Assembly: GCA_902553945.1 (NCBI GenBank)
Contig: CACDMT010000008.1
Coordinates: forward strand, 1-42,653
From: an uncultured Alphaproteobacteria bacterium
GTDB taxonomy: Bacteria > Pseudomonadota > Alphaproteobacteria > HIMB59 > GCA-002718135
DNA length: 42,653 bases
Direction: 5' to 3'
In this document: positions 11,208 to 21,040 of the stretch, piece after piece
Layout of the letters: each line of letters starts with the position of its first letter
Numbering within the stretch: the first letter of the stretch is position 1
Notes under the pieces: generated by a model
The model's input: the letters and a program-made list of their open reading frames with translations, nothing else
What the model was told of the DNA's origin: nothing
Databases searched by the model: none
Program-made: the position numbers and the translations under genes

Positions 11208-11825
11208 ATGCAACCTCAATATTGGAATAAAGGTAAAACTTATCTATCAAATAAAGATAAAGTTTTGAAGAAATTAATTCAAACTTATAAAAATGAATAC
11301 TTAAATCTAAATTCAAACTATTTTCATTCGTTAATAAATTCAATAATAGGGCAACAAATATCGGTATCAGCTGCTGATTCTATGAAAATTAAATTTTTTA
11401 AATTAAAAAAAAATATAACACCTTTAACTGTTTCAAGACTTAAAACTAATGATTTGCGTAAATGTGGTTTATCCAGACAAAAAATATTATACATAAGAAA
11501 TATTTCTAAATATTTTCTAGAAAACAAAAATTTTATAAAAAATATAGAAAAATATTCAGAGGAGGAAATATTTAATAGTTTGATTCAAATTAAAGGGGTG
11601 GGTAAATGGACTATACATATGTTTTTAATGTTTAGTTATGGCAGTTCAAATATTTTTCCTACTGGTGATTTAGGTTTTTTAAAAGCGATTTCAAAACTTT
11701 ATAATCTTAAACTTCCAATAAGTGACAGAAAACTAAGATATCTTAATAAAATATGGAGTCCTTATAGTTCTCAAGCTACTTGGTATTTATGGAGATCATT
11801 AGATCCAATAGCAGTTAATTATTAG
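11208..11825 (+). CDS. DNA-3-methyladenine glycosylase II-like (HhH-GPD superfamily)
   Basis: SLINSIIGQQISVSAADSMKIKF and IKGVGKWTIHMFLMFSYGSSNIFPTGDLGFLKAI (HhH-GPD with catalytic Asp). Confidence 0.85.
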   Translation: MQPQYWNKGKTYLSNKDKVLKKLIQTYKNEYLNLNSNYFHSLINSIIGQQISVSAADSMKIKFFKLKKNITPLTVSRLKTNDLRKCGLSRQKILYIRNISKYFLENKNFIKNIEKYSEEEIFNSLIQIKGVGKWTIHMFLMFSYGSSNIFPTGDLGFLKAISKLYNLKLPISDRKLRYLNKIWSPYSSQATWYLWRSLDPIAVNY

Positions 11826-13257
11826 TATTTGCTCCTTGCTCAATCCATACTCTAAGTATTTCTCTTTCATTTTTAGTTATACCCGTTAGATTGTTAGGAG
11901 GCATAATATCTGCATCAACTGCTTGCGCTTTTATCAACTTTATATTGTTAATAATATCTTGGACTGTATCATAGACTACGCCTTTTGGTGCTGCTTCTAT
12001 ACCTTCAAATGTCGGATTTTTAGCATGACATGTTCCACATCTATATTTAATTATATTTTGAACTTCATTAAAACTAACTAACTCTAATGATATAGATGCA
12101 TCAACATCTTTTTTTTCAAAAACAGATAAACTACTTAGCATCATTAAGAAAAACATTATTAAACCTGCAGATGGTAAAATCCAAAATTTATACTGTTTCT
12201 TGTTTCGTAAATTAAAATAATGACGTGTTAATATTCCAGCAATTGATATAAAAGCAAGTATCAACCAATTATTTACTGCGCCATAAGTAAATGAAAAATG
12301 TGAACTTATCATTATAAACAAAACAGGTAGTGTAAAGTAATTATTATGAATTGATCTATTCTTTGCTTCTATTGAAAGATTTAAATTTGGAGTAACATTA
12401 TTTTCTGCTGAAGTTACAAGATTTCTTTGTGCAGGAATTATTACTCTAAAAACATTAGCAGCCATAATTGTACCTATTATAGCGCCTACATGAATATATG
12501 CCGCTCTAGATCCATATATTTGAGTTAAAAAATAACTTAAGATAACAAACAATAAGAAACCTATTGCTATTAAGGTTTGTTCATTATTTTTTAATACATT
12601 TTTGCATAAATAATCATACAAAATCCATGAGCCTATCAATAAAACTATTGATATTGTTATAGCCTGAAGAGGTGTTAATTCTATGCCGCTTCCTCCCAAC
12701 ATCATAGAACTAGCATTTAAATAATAAACTAATATTAAGAGTACAAATCCGCTAATCCATGTTGCGTAGGCTTCCCACTTAAACCAGTGAAGTACCTTAG
12801 GTAGTGTTTTTGGTGGTCCTTTTAACTTTTCAATTCTATAAAAACCTCCAGAATGTACAGACCATAAATAGCCGTCTAGATGTTTGAAATCTGGATCGTC
12901 TCTTTCAAGTCTACTATCTAACCAGTTAAAATAGAATGATGTACCTATCCAAGCTACACCAACAATAATATGAATCCATCTTACAATTAAATGCAACCAT
13001 TCAGAATATACCGAAATTAATGTCTCTAAAGGTACCCCTAAATTGTAAAATGCAGCAGTAAACGAAACAACGATGGTAGTTGCGCCAGCAATATAAATTC
13101 TTTGTTCTTTTGATTTAAAACTGACAAAAGCACCAAGAATAAAAAAAAGAATTAAACCAATTAATGATGATGCGGGTAGAGTTAATAATAAATTATGTGC
13201 AAAAGTCTGAAAGTCATATGATTGAATTGGTGAGACAATTTTTAGAAATAATTCCAT
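11815..13257 (-). CDS. puuD: Membrane-bound urate hydroxylase PuuD with C-terminal cytochrome c domain
   Basis: Multi-TM urate oxidase N-terminal domain (WLHLIVRWIHIIVGVAWIGTSFYFNWLDSRLE...HSGGFYRIEKLKGPPKTLPKVLHWFKWEAYATWISG) plus CGTCH heme motif and DADIMPPNN; next to xdh and uraH. Confidence 0.93.
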   Translation of the reverse strand: MELFLKIVSPIQSYDFQTFAHNLLLTLPASSLIGLILFFILGAFVSFKSKEQRIYIAGATTIVVSFTAAFYNLGVPLETLISVYSEWLHLIVRWIHIIVGVAWIGTSFYFNWLDSRLERDDPDFKHLDGYLWSVHSGGFYRIEKLKGPPKTLPKVLHWFKWEAYATWISGFVLLILVYYLNASSMMLGGSGIELTPLQAITISIVLLIGSWILYDYLCKNVLKNNEQTLIAIGFLLFVILSYFLTQIYGSRAAYIHVGAIIGTIMAANVFRVIIPAQRNLVTSAENNVTPNLNLSIEAKNRSIHNNYFTLPVLFIMISSHFSFTYGAVNNWLILAFISIAGILTRHYFNLRNKKQYKFWILPSAGLIMFFLMMLSSLSVFEKKDVDASISLELVSFNEVQNIIKYRCGTCHAKNPTFEGIEAAPKGVVYDTVQDIINNIKLIKAQAVDADIMPPNNLTGITKNEREILRVWIEQGANTNN

Positions 13258-13258
13258 T

Positions 13259-13726
13259 TTAATATCTTATTTTATTTTCTTCATTTTCCCAGAGATTAAA
13301 TGCTTTTATTGCTTCGTCTCTAGAAATTTGGCTTATTGGAATTTTCCTTTCTGTCATCTTTAATGATAATTCATCATAAATAAATTTATCATCAAATTGA
13401 ATTTTAGCAGCATCTTCTCTTGAATTACCAAAATATACTTTGTCAATGTGAGACCAATATATAGCACTTAAACACATAGGACACGGTTCACAACTAGAAT
13501 ATAATTCACACCCTTCTAAGTTAAAAGTATTCAGCTTATTACATGCATTTCTTATAGCAACTATTTCTGCGTGTGCTGTTGGATCATTATTAAATGTGAC
13601 TCTGTTTACTCCTTCTGCAATAATATTATTATCTTTGACTATGACACATCCAAATGGACCTCCACTATCTTTGATATTCTGAATTGATAGATCAATAGCT
13701 TTTTTCATGAAATCTATTTTTTTCAT
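13259..13726 (-). CDS. guaD: Nucleoside/guanine deaminase (CDA superfamily)
   Basis: HAEIVAIRNAC...CEPCPMCLSAIYWSHIDKVYFG zinc motifs; context between puuD and xdhC supports guanine deaminase. Confidence 0.82.
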   Translation of the reverse strand: MKKIDFMKKAIDLSIQNIKDSGGPFGCVIVKDNNIIAEGVNRVTFNNDPTAHAEIVAIRNACNKLNTFNLEGCELYSSCEPCPMCLSAIYWSHIDKVYFGNSREDAAKIQFDDKFIYDELSLKMTERKIPISQISRDEAIKAFNLWENEENKIRY

Positions 13727-14553
13727 ATTACTTCTTTAACTTTATTATTTGATAAATATTTCATATTATTTTTAATAAATAGTATTCTAGTTATTATAGA
13801 AAAAGCTATTTCATTTGGATCTTTTGAATTACCTATATCTATTCCAATTGGGCATTCAATTTTTTCGACTATTGATTTATTATGACCATTATTAATTAAT
13901 CTTTTATAAAATCTTTTTTTCTTTGTCACAGATCCAATTAAGCCAACAAAAGTATTATTTTTTTTTAAAACTGCATTTAATATTTTAAAATCAAAATCAT
14001 GACTATGAGTTAAAACTATAAAGTAGGAATTATCATCTAGTTTTGAAACAATTTCCCAAGGTTTTTTAGAAAGTAAATAATTTATATCTTTAATATTAGT
14101 CATATTTAAATAATCTTCTCTTGAGTCAATTATGAAAGTATTAAAATTTATATTTTCTAATTTAGAAATTATGGCCTGACCAATATGTCCAGATCCAAAT
14201 ATATATAAATTAGGTTTAATATTTTTTTTCAAACTTTCATTTTTTAAAGCATCTTTAGAATTTTTATGTAAACTAAGTTCAATTTGCACATATCCCCCAC
14301 AACATTGCCCAATTCCTGGACCAAGAGGTATACTTAGAATTTTATTTTTTACTTTTTTATCTAATATTTTTTTTGCTTCATCTATTACTAAATATTCTAA
14401 ATTTCCCCCACCGATAGTTCCAAAAATAGTATCTTGAGAAATTAAAATTATGTCATCAATATTATTCGGTGATGATCCTTTAACATCTAAAATTTTTCCT
14501 TTTACTATCTCATTATTAATATTTATATTATGACTTAATTTTTTAAGATACAT
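13723..14553 (-). CDS. xdhC: Xanthine dehydrogenase accessory protein XdhC
   Basis: GTIGGGNLEY, GPGIGQCCGGYVQIE, LYIFGSGHIGQAI, VGLIGSVTKKKRF, CPIGIDIGNSKDPNEIAFSI. Confidence 0.93.
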   Translation of the reverse strand: MYLKKLSHNININNEIVKGKILDVKGSSPNNIDDIILISQDTIFGTIGGGNLEYLVIDEAKKILDKKVKNKILSIPLGPGIGQCCGGYVQIELSLHKNSKDALKNESLKKNIKPNLYIFGSGHIGQAIISKLENINFNTFIIDSREDYLNMTNIKDINYLLSKKPWEIVSKLDDNSYFIVLTHSHDFDFKILNAVLKKNNTFVGLIGSVTKKKRFYKRLINNGHNKSIVEKIECPIGIDIGNSKDPNEIAFSIITRILFIKNNMKYLSNNKVKEVI

Positions 14554-14554
14554 T

Positions 14555-16828
14555 TTAATTTAGACTTTTTAATATATTTTCAGCAGTTGCTGGAGCAATT
14601 AAATTATTAGAATCTTTATTATTATTTGCATTATAAACTGCATCTTTTATTGCAATAAAACTTGAAATTGCCAACATAAATGGGGGTTCGCCAACAGCTT
14701 TGGAACGATTAATAACTTTTTCTTTATTAAATCCACGATCATATATTTCTACATTAAATTTAAATGGTGTTTCACCAGCAGTGGGTATTTTGTATGTTGA
14801 GGGACTATGTGTTGTAAGGATTCCATCAGATTTCCAAGACACCTCTTCAGTTGTAAGCCAACCTAATCCCTGAATATAACCTCCTTCAATTTGCCCTATA
14901 TCAATTCTCTTGTTAATTGAATTACCCACATCATGAATTATGTCAACTTGTAAAATTTTGTTTTCACCTGTTAATTTATCAATGATTACTTCTGTCACAG
15001 CAGCACCATATGCAAAATATAAAAATGGCCTACCTTGTAGAGTTTTGTTATCAACATTAATCTTATCAGTTTTGTAAAATCCAGATGAAGATAATGGTAT
15101 TCTGTTCAGATAAGCAGTATTTATTAACTCTTTAAAAGATATTTTTCTTTTATCAAAATAAACAAAATTATTTTCATATCTAATTTTACTATTAGTCTTA
15201 AAATAATCATATATGAATTGATCAAGACCAGATTTAATTTTATTAATTGCATTAACAATAGCTGCTCCATTTATATCTGTTGTAGCTGAAGCAGCACTAG
15301 CAGATGTATTAGGAACTTTTTCTGTATCTGTTGAAGAAACATTTATACTTTCATAGTTAAGACCAAACTCATTTGATGCTACTAAAGCAAGTTTTGTCAT
15401 TAATCCTTGCCCCATTTCAATTCCACCATGATTTAAATGAATAGATCCATCAGTGTATATATGTACTAAAGCTCCACCTTGATTTAAATGGGTAGTTGTA
15501 AAAGATATTCCAAATTTTACTGGTGTAATTGCAATTCCTTTTTTAAGAATTTTATTATTTTTATTAAAGTTTTTAATCTTAAGCTTTCTTTTTTTAAAGT
15601 TTGATTTTTTTATTAGTTTGTTAAAAATATCTTCAATTACATTATCATTAATTTTCATCCCATAATGAGTTGTATTTCTATTTTTTTCTTTATAAAAATT
15701 TATTTTTCTTATTTCACTTGAATCTTTATTTAATTTTTGTGATATATTTTCAATAATATTTTCAATACAAAACATTCCTTGCGGGCCTCCAAAACCTCTA
15801 AAAGCAGTGTTAGAAACAGTATTAGTTTTACATCTGTAAGAGTTAATCTCTATGTTAGGAATAAAGTAAGCATTATCAATATGATATATAGCTCTATCAT
15901 TTATAGCTCCTGATAAATCCGCAGAAATACCACATCTTGAAGCCATCATTAACTTTAAAGCTTGAATTTCACCTTCATTATTAAAACCAACTTCATAATT
16001 AAATAAAAAATCATGTCTTTTTCCAGTCATGATCATATCATCATCTCTATCCACTCTTAATTTAACAGGTCTAGATAATTTTTTGGCCGCTATACTTGTT
16101 ATAGCTGCAAATAAAAAAGATTGTGTTTCTTTACCACCAAAACCACCACCAATTCTTCTTACCATTACATGAATACTATTAAAATTTTGATTTAATACCT
16201 TTCCTATAATTTGTTGAGTTTCAGAAGGATGTTGTGTTGAAGAATAAACTAAAAAATTATTATCTTCTTGTGGGATAGTCATTGAAATTTGTCCTTCTAA
16301 ATAAAAGTGATCCTGACCACCTGAATATAGTTTACCTTTTAAGATGTTTTTAGATTTTTTAAATCCATCTTTAATATTTCCTCTTTTGAGATATTTAGGT
16401 TTTAAAACAAATGATTTTTTCTTTAAGGCTTCTTCAACTGATACAATAGGTTTTGTTTTTTTAATATCAATTTTTACTTTTAAAGCTGCTTTTTTTGCTA
16501 AATTATTAGTCTTAGCTACAACTGCAAAAATTGGCTGACCATAATATTCTATATATTTTGAAGTAAAAATTTTATCACCTTTAAAGATTGGTCCAACATC
16601 ATTTATACCTTCAATATCTTTTTCAGTTATAATATCAACTACACCTTCTGATTTATAGACTTCATCATAATTAATTTTCTTAATAATACCTTTGCTACAA
16701 TTACTGTATCCAATTACAGCGTGTAATAAGTTTTTTGGCTCTGTGATATCATCAGTGTAAATTGCTTTGCCTGTTACATGTTTAATAGCACTTTCATGTT
16801 CGATATTTTTTGTAAAGATTTTGTCCAT
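14555..16828 (-). CDS. xdhB: Xanthine dehydrogenase, molybdopterin-binding subunit
   Basis: GQDHFYLEGQ, RRIGGGFGGKE, NTAFRGFGGPQGMFCIENI, HGGIEMGQGL, KAVGEPPFMLAIS. Confidence 0.96.
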   Translation of the reverse strand: MDKIFTKNIEHESAIKHVTGKAIYTDDITEPKNLLHAVIGYSNCSKGIIKKINYDEVYKSEGVVDIITEKDIEGINDVGPIFKGDKIFTSKYIEYYGQPIFAVVAKTNNLAKKAALKVKIDIKKTKPIVSVEEALKKKSFVLKPKYLKRGNIKDGFKKSKNILKGKLYSGGQDHFYLEGQISMTIPQEDNNFLVYSSTQHPSETQQIIGKVLNQNFNSIHVMVRRIGGGFGGKETQSFLFAAITSIAAKKLSRPVKLRVDRDDDMIMTGKRHDFLFNYEVGFNNEGEIQALKLMMASRCGISADLSGAINDRAIYHIDNAYFIPNIEINSYRCKTNTVSNTAFRGFGGPQGMFCIENIIENISQKLNKDSSEIRKINFYKEKNRNTTHYGMKINDNVIEDIFNKLIKKSNFKKRKLKIKNFNKNNKILKKGIAITPVKFGISFTTTHLNQGGALVHIYTDGSIHLNHGGIEMGQGLMTKLALVASNEFGLNYESINVSSTDTEKVPNTSASAASATTDINGAAIVNAINKIKSGLDQFIYDYFKTNSKIRYENNFVYFDKRKISFKELINTAYLNRIPLSSSGFYKTDKINVDNKTLQGRPFLYFAYGAAVTEVIIDKLTGENKILQVDIIHDVGNSINKRIDIGQIEGGYIQGLGWLTTEEVSWKSDGILTTHSPSTYKIPTAGETPFKFNVEIYDRGFNKEKVINRSKAVGEPPFMLAISSFIAIKDAVYNANNNKDSNNLIAPATAENILKSLN

Positions 16829-18243
16829 TAGTATACAACTGTATTTAATCGATTTTGTTCATTTAAAAATCTTTCAAGTAGATTTTGGCTTATCTTCATT
16901 CTATATTCTTTTGATGCACGCATATCATCTATTGGAGTAAATTCTTGAGCAATAATGTTTTTTGCTTCATTTATATTTTCTTGATTAAATTTTTTATTTA
17001 GTAAGTATTCTTGAGTTGATTTTGCTATTTTAGGTATTTCTGCCATACCACCACATACGATTTTAATAGATTTGAAAGTATTATTTTTTATATTTGCATT
17101 AATAGCCATAAATACAGAACTAATATCATCATCAATTCTTTTTGATATTTTATAACATTTTAAAATATTTTTTTTGTTAATTGGAATAATTATTTCCTTA
17201 ATCAATTCATTTTTTTTAAGTTTAGTTTTTCTATAACTAACAAAGTAATCATCTAAAGACACAGTCCTTTGTTTTTTTCCTTGAATAACAATTTGACTAT
17301 TTAGAGCAATAAGGACAGGAAGACTGTCTCCTATAGGAGAGGCACTGCCTATATTTCCACCTAAAGAAGCAGAATTTCTGATTTGTTCGGATCCATATCT
17401 TTCAAACATTTGGGAAAAAGTTGGGTAAATTTTATCAAGTTTTGGTATTATATCACTAATTGGAGTTGCCGAACCAATATGAATTTTATTTTTTTTAATA
17501 TTAATAAAATTTAAATCTTTGTTTGATCCCAAATAAAAAATATTTTTTAAACTATTTCTTTTTTTTGTTACTTCTAATGCTAAGTCTGTCCCGCCTACTA
17601 ATAAATATGAATTATTATTTTTTTGATAATCTTTAATGAGACCTTTTAAATTGTAATGAACAAAAAACCTGGATTCATTATTTTGTATCATTATATCATT
17701 TCTTTTTATATTTTTTAATAAGGAAATTATATTTTTTTGATCTGATTTATTTTTTTTATAATTATACATATTTCTAATTGATTTTTTTATTGGAATGTAA
17801 CCAGTGCATCTACACAGATTTCCAGATAAATATTTGTCTATATTATCGTTAGTAGATTTTACTTTATTTTCATACATACAATACATAGACATTACGATTC
17901 CAGGAGTGCAAAATCCACACTGTGATCCATCACTTTCTACCATTGCTTTTTGTACTGGATGTAAACTACGATTTCCTAGATATTCAATTGTTACTAATTG
18001 TTTTCCATTAAGAGTATATAAAAAAGTAATACATGTATTGATACTTTTATATTCAATTTTATTTTTTTTTAATTCTCCAACTACTGCTGTACAAGCTCCA
18101 CAATCTCCAGAAGCACAACCTTCTTTTGTGCCTGTTAAATTTTTTTCATTTCTTAAAAAATTTAATACTGTTATATTTGTATCTAAATTTTTAATTGATA
18201 TTAATTTGTTATTTAAAACTAATTCTATTTTGGAATTAAGCAC
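16828..18243 (-). CDS. xdhA: Xanthine dehydrogenase small subunit ([2Fe-2S] + FAD)
   Basis: CASGDCGACTAVVGE, QCGFCTPGIVMSMY, LCRCTGYIPI; FAD domain with RNSASLGGNIGSASPIGDSLPVLIAL. Confidence 0.96.
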   Translation of the reverse strand: MLNSKIELVLNNKLISIKNLDTNITVLNFLRNEKNLTGTKEGCASGDCGACTAVVGELKKNKIEYKSINTCITFLYTLNGKQLVTIEYLGNRSLHPVQKAMVESDGSQCGFCTPGIVMSMYCMYENKVKSTNDNIDKYLSGNLCRCTGYIPIKKSIRNMYNYKKNKSDQKNIISLLKNIKRNDIMIQNNESRFFVHYNLKGLIKDYQKNNNSYLLVGGTDLALEVTKKRNSLKNIFYLGSNKDLNFINIKKNKIHIGSATPISDIIPKLDKIYPTFSQMFERYGSEQIRNSASLGGNIGSASPIGDSLPVLIALNSQIVIQGKKQRTVSLDDYFVSYRKTKLKKNELIKEIIIPINKKNILKCYKISKRIDDDISSVFMAINANIKNNTFKSIKIVCGGMAEIPKIAKSTQEYLLNKKFNQENINEAKNIIAQEFTPIDDMRASKEYRMKISQNLLERFLNEQNRLNTVVY

Positions 18244-18599
18244 TAGCTACCCCGATAAGTTGTATAACTCCACGGGGTAATTAATAAAGGAACGTGATAA
18301 TGTTCATCTATTTTGTTTATTCCAAATCTTATTATTACATCGTCAAGAAAGAATGGTTTTTCAAGATTTGTATATTCACTAAAGTAACTCCCGCAAAGAA
18401 ATAATAACTCATATTTACCCTCTAAAAATTTCTCTTTTTCAAGAATAGGGCCTTCACATCTGCCATCATTGTTTAGTCTGAAATCGTTAAGTTTAATCTT
18501 ATTTTCACCTTCTATCTTAAACAAAGATCCTTGAATTCCTGACCCAGGTTTTCCATTGTATGTATCCAGCACATGAGTTGTTAAATATCCTTTAGACAT
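18243..18599 (-). CDS. uraH: 5-hydroxyisourate hydrolase
   Basis: LTTHVLDTYNGKPGSG, HYHVPLLITPWSYTTYRGS C-terminal signature of the transthyretin-related HIU hydrolases. Confidence 0.96.
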   Translation of the reverse strand: MSKGYLTTHVLDTYNGKPGSGIQGSLFKIEGENKIKLNDFRLNNDGRCEGPILEKEKFLEGKYELLFLCGSYFSEYTNLEKPFFLDDVIIRFGINKIDEHYHVPLLITPWSYTTYRGS

Positions 18600-18653
18600 A
18601 ATAATATTTCTTTTATACAGTATTTATTTAAATATTAAATCAAGCATTTATGT
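18600..18653. promoter_or_regulatory. 54-bp divergent control region of the purine catabolism locus
   Basis: Only non-coding DNA between the two divergent arms (uraH ATG at 18599, puuE ATG at 18654). AT-rich. A minus-strand TTGATT-N18-TGTATA can be read (18638-18643 / 18614-18619), but in this base composition it is a weak call. Confidence 0.45.
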
Positions 18654-19565
18654 ATGAAAGACAATAGAAATTACATTGGATATGGAGCTAAGGATTTTAG
18701 TTTTGAATGGCCTAATAAAAGTAAACTAGCTCTTCAATTTGTTTTAAATTATGAAGAGGGTGCTGAAAATTCAATACTTAATGGTGATCAATCTTCAGAA
18801 ACATTTCTTTCAGAGATAATTAACGCAAAACCTATTGTTGGAAACAGACACATGAATATGGAGTCTATATATGAGTATGGTTCTAGAAGAGGGTTTTGGA
18901 GAATTCATAAAGAATTTAATAAAAGAAAATTACCATTAACAATATTTGGTGTTGGAATGGCTTTGGAAAAAAATCCAGATGTCTGTGAACAAATTATTAA
19001 ATCAAACTATGAAGTTGCTAGCCATGGTTATAGGTGGATAGATTACCAAAATATTGATCAGCAAACTGAAAAAGAACACACTATATTATGTAATAATTTA
19101 ATTAAAAAAATATTTGGTTATTACCCTTCAGGTTGGTATACTGGAAGAACTAGTCCTAATACAAGAAAAATTATTTTGGAAAATACTAACATTATTTATG
19201 ATAGTGATTCATATGCAGATGATATACCTTACTGGATAAGTCATAATAATAAAAAACATTTAATAATTCCATATTCATTAGATAATAATGATATGAGGTT
19301 TACAACAAATCAAGGATTTAATACAGGAGATGATTTTTTTAATTATTTAAAAAATTCTTTTGATACTCTCTACAATGAATCTGTTGAATATAATTTACCA
19401 AAAATGATGAGTGTAGGTTTACATTGTAGAATAATTGGAAGACCAGGTAGGTTTCTTTCTTTAGTAAAATTTCTAGATTATGTTGAAAGTTTCAAAGATA
19501 TTTGGATTTGCAAAAGAAAAGATATAGCTGAATATTGGTATTCAAACTTTAATAATGAATATTAA
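18654..19565 (+). CDS. puuE: Allantoinase PuuE (polysaccharide deacetylase-like)
   Basis: SILNGDQSSETFLSEI, YEYGSRRGFWRIHKEF, EVASHGYRWIDYQNI, GWYTGRTSPNTRKI. Confidence 0.94.
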   Translation: MKDNRNYIGYGAKDFSFEWPNKSKLALQFVLNYEEGAENSILNGDQSSETFLSEIINAKPIVGNRHMNMESIYEYGSRRGFWRIHKEFNKRKLPLTIFGVGMALEKNPDVCEQIIKSNYEVASHGYRWIDYQNIDQQTEKEHTILCNNLIKKIFGYYPSGWYTGRTSPNTRKIILENTNIIYDSDSYADDIPYWISHNNKKHLIIPYSLDNNDMRFTTNQGFNTGDDFFNYLKNSFDTLYNESVEYNLPKMMSVGLHCRIIGRPGRFLSLVKFLDYVESFKDIWICKRKDIAEYWYSNFNNEY

Positions 19566-20064
19566 TAACATTAATCAAATAGATAAAATTGATTTTATAT
19601 CTTCTTTTGAAAACATATTCGAAGAATCGAAATTTATTACTGAAATAGTTGAAACCAAAAGACCTTTTAAAAATAAGAATCACATGATTTCAAACTTCTT
19701 AATGATATTTGATGATCTGGAACAAGAAATTAAAATAAATATTATAAAAAAACACCCAGACTTAGCTGATAAAGTTAAAATAAATAAAGGATTGTCGAGA
19801 TTATCTGATGACGAACAAAGTCGATCTGGTTTAAAAGATTGTACAGAAGACGAATTTCTTATGTTTCAAAAGTTAAATTATAATTTTAAAGAAAAATTCA
19901 ATATCCCATTTATTTTGGCTGTTCGTAATAAAAATAAAAATGAAATTATTGAAGATTTTAAAAATAGACTTAATAATAGTGATGTTGAAAAAGAAATAGA
20001 AATATCAATTAATCAAGTCAGAGAAATTGCTAAATTAAGATTAGAGGAAATAATTAATGAATAA
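19555..20064 (+). CDS. uraD: OHCU decarboxylase
   Basis: 169 aa; IKKHPDLADKV, LSRLSDDEQSRSGL, FNIPFILAVRNKNKNEIIEDFKNRL. Confidence 0.92.
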   Translation: MNINNINQIDKIDFISSFENIFEESKFITEIVETKRPFKNKNHMISNFLMIFDDLEQEIKINIIKKHPDLADKVKINKGLSRLSDDEQSRSGLKDCTEDEFLMFQKLNYNFKEKFNIPFILAVRNKNKNEIIEDFKNRLNNSDVEKEIEISINQVREIAKLRLEEIINE

Positions 20065-21040
20065 AAAATACATTCAGAAAAATTATATCAATCTATGTAG
20101 TCCAGTTATGGGTACAAAAATTTATGATTATTCTGATCAGTTTTTTGGATTAGCGAGCAGATTGTTAAAGGATGAGCCTCCAGTGTTTAAAGACGGCGTA
20201 TATGACAAAAATGGTAAATGGATGGATGGATGGGAAACAAGAAGAAAAAGAGTTAAAGGAAATGACTTTGTAATAATTAAATTAGGCTTGCCTGGTAAAA
20301 TTAGTTTTGCCGAAATTGATACAAGTTATTTTAATGGAAACCAACCACAATATGCAAGTATTGATGCTTGTTATATAGATAAAAAATCAAAAAAATTTAA
20401 ATGGTCCAATCTTCTATCTAAGCAAAAATTAAAACCAGACGCAAAACATGGATTTAAAATATTAAATTCAAAAAAAATATTTAATTTCATAAGGTTAAAT
20501 ATTTATCCAGACGGTGGTGTGGCAAGATTAAAACTTCTTGGTGATGTAGTTGTAGATAAAATTAAGTTTTCAAAAAATAAATTTGATTTACTTAATGTTC
20601 TTAAAGGTTCCAAAATTGTAGCTTGTAGTGATGAGCATTTTGGAAAAGCAGAAAATTTACTTTTACCATTTAAATCTAGAAATATGGGTAATGGTTGGGA
20701 AACAAAAAGAAGAAGAGGGGCAGGTTTTGATTGGGTGATAATTAAATTGGGAAAACCAGGATTTATTGAAAAATTTGATATTCAAACTCATCATTTTAAA
20801 GGTAATTTTCCATCACATTGTTCAGTTCAAGGTTTTTTTTCAATTAAAAATATAAATATTAATTCAGTTGTTAATAATAGCAAAAAGTGGGAATATTTAA
20901 TTAAAAACATAGAATTAAAAGCGCATTCTTCAATTAAAAAACAAGTTACAAAAAAATCAAAAAAAATAAATTATTTAAAACTCAATATCTATCCTGATGG
21001 AGGTATATCTCGAATAAGATCTTTGGGAAAGATTGCGTGA
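20057..21040 (+). CDS. alc: Allantoicase
   Basis: Two internally repeated allantoicase domains: GWETRRKRVKGNDFVIIKLGLPGKI...NGNQPQYASIDAC and GWETKRRRGAGFDWVIIKLGKPGFI...KGNFPSHCSVQG; LNIYPDGGVARLKLLG / LNIYPDGGISRIRSLG. Confidence 0.95.
   Translation: MNKKYIQKNYINLCSPVMGTKIYDYSDQFFGLASRLLKDEPPVFKDGVYDKNGKWMDGWETRRKRVKGNDFVIIKLGLPGKISFAEIDTSYFNGNQPQYASIDACYIDKKSKKFKWSNLLSKQKLKPDAKHGFKILNSKKIFNFIRLNIYPDGGVARLKLLGDVVVDKIKFSKNKFDLLNVLKGSKIVACSDEHFGKAENLLLPFKSRNMGNGWETKRRRGAGFDWVIIKLGKPGFIEKFDIQTHHFKGNFPSHCSVQGFFSIKNININSVVNNSKKWEYLIKNIELKAHSSIKKQVTKKSKKINYLKLNIYPDGGISRIRSLGKIA

Noticed and set aside
17804-18280. 158-aa plus-strand ORF
   Set aside because: Fully antisense to the Fe-S domain of xdhA, whose motifs are intact; no recognisable domain; likely a by-product of that strand's codon bias.
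20057-21040. Internal duplication in alc as a gene-fusion anomaly
   Set aside because: The two-repeat structure is the normal architecture of allantoicase.
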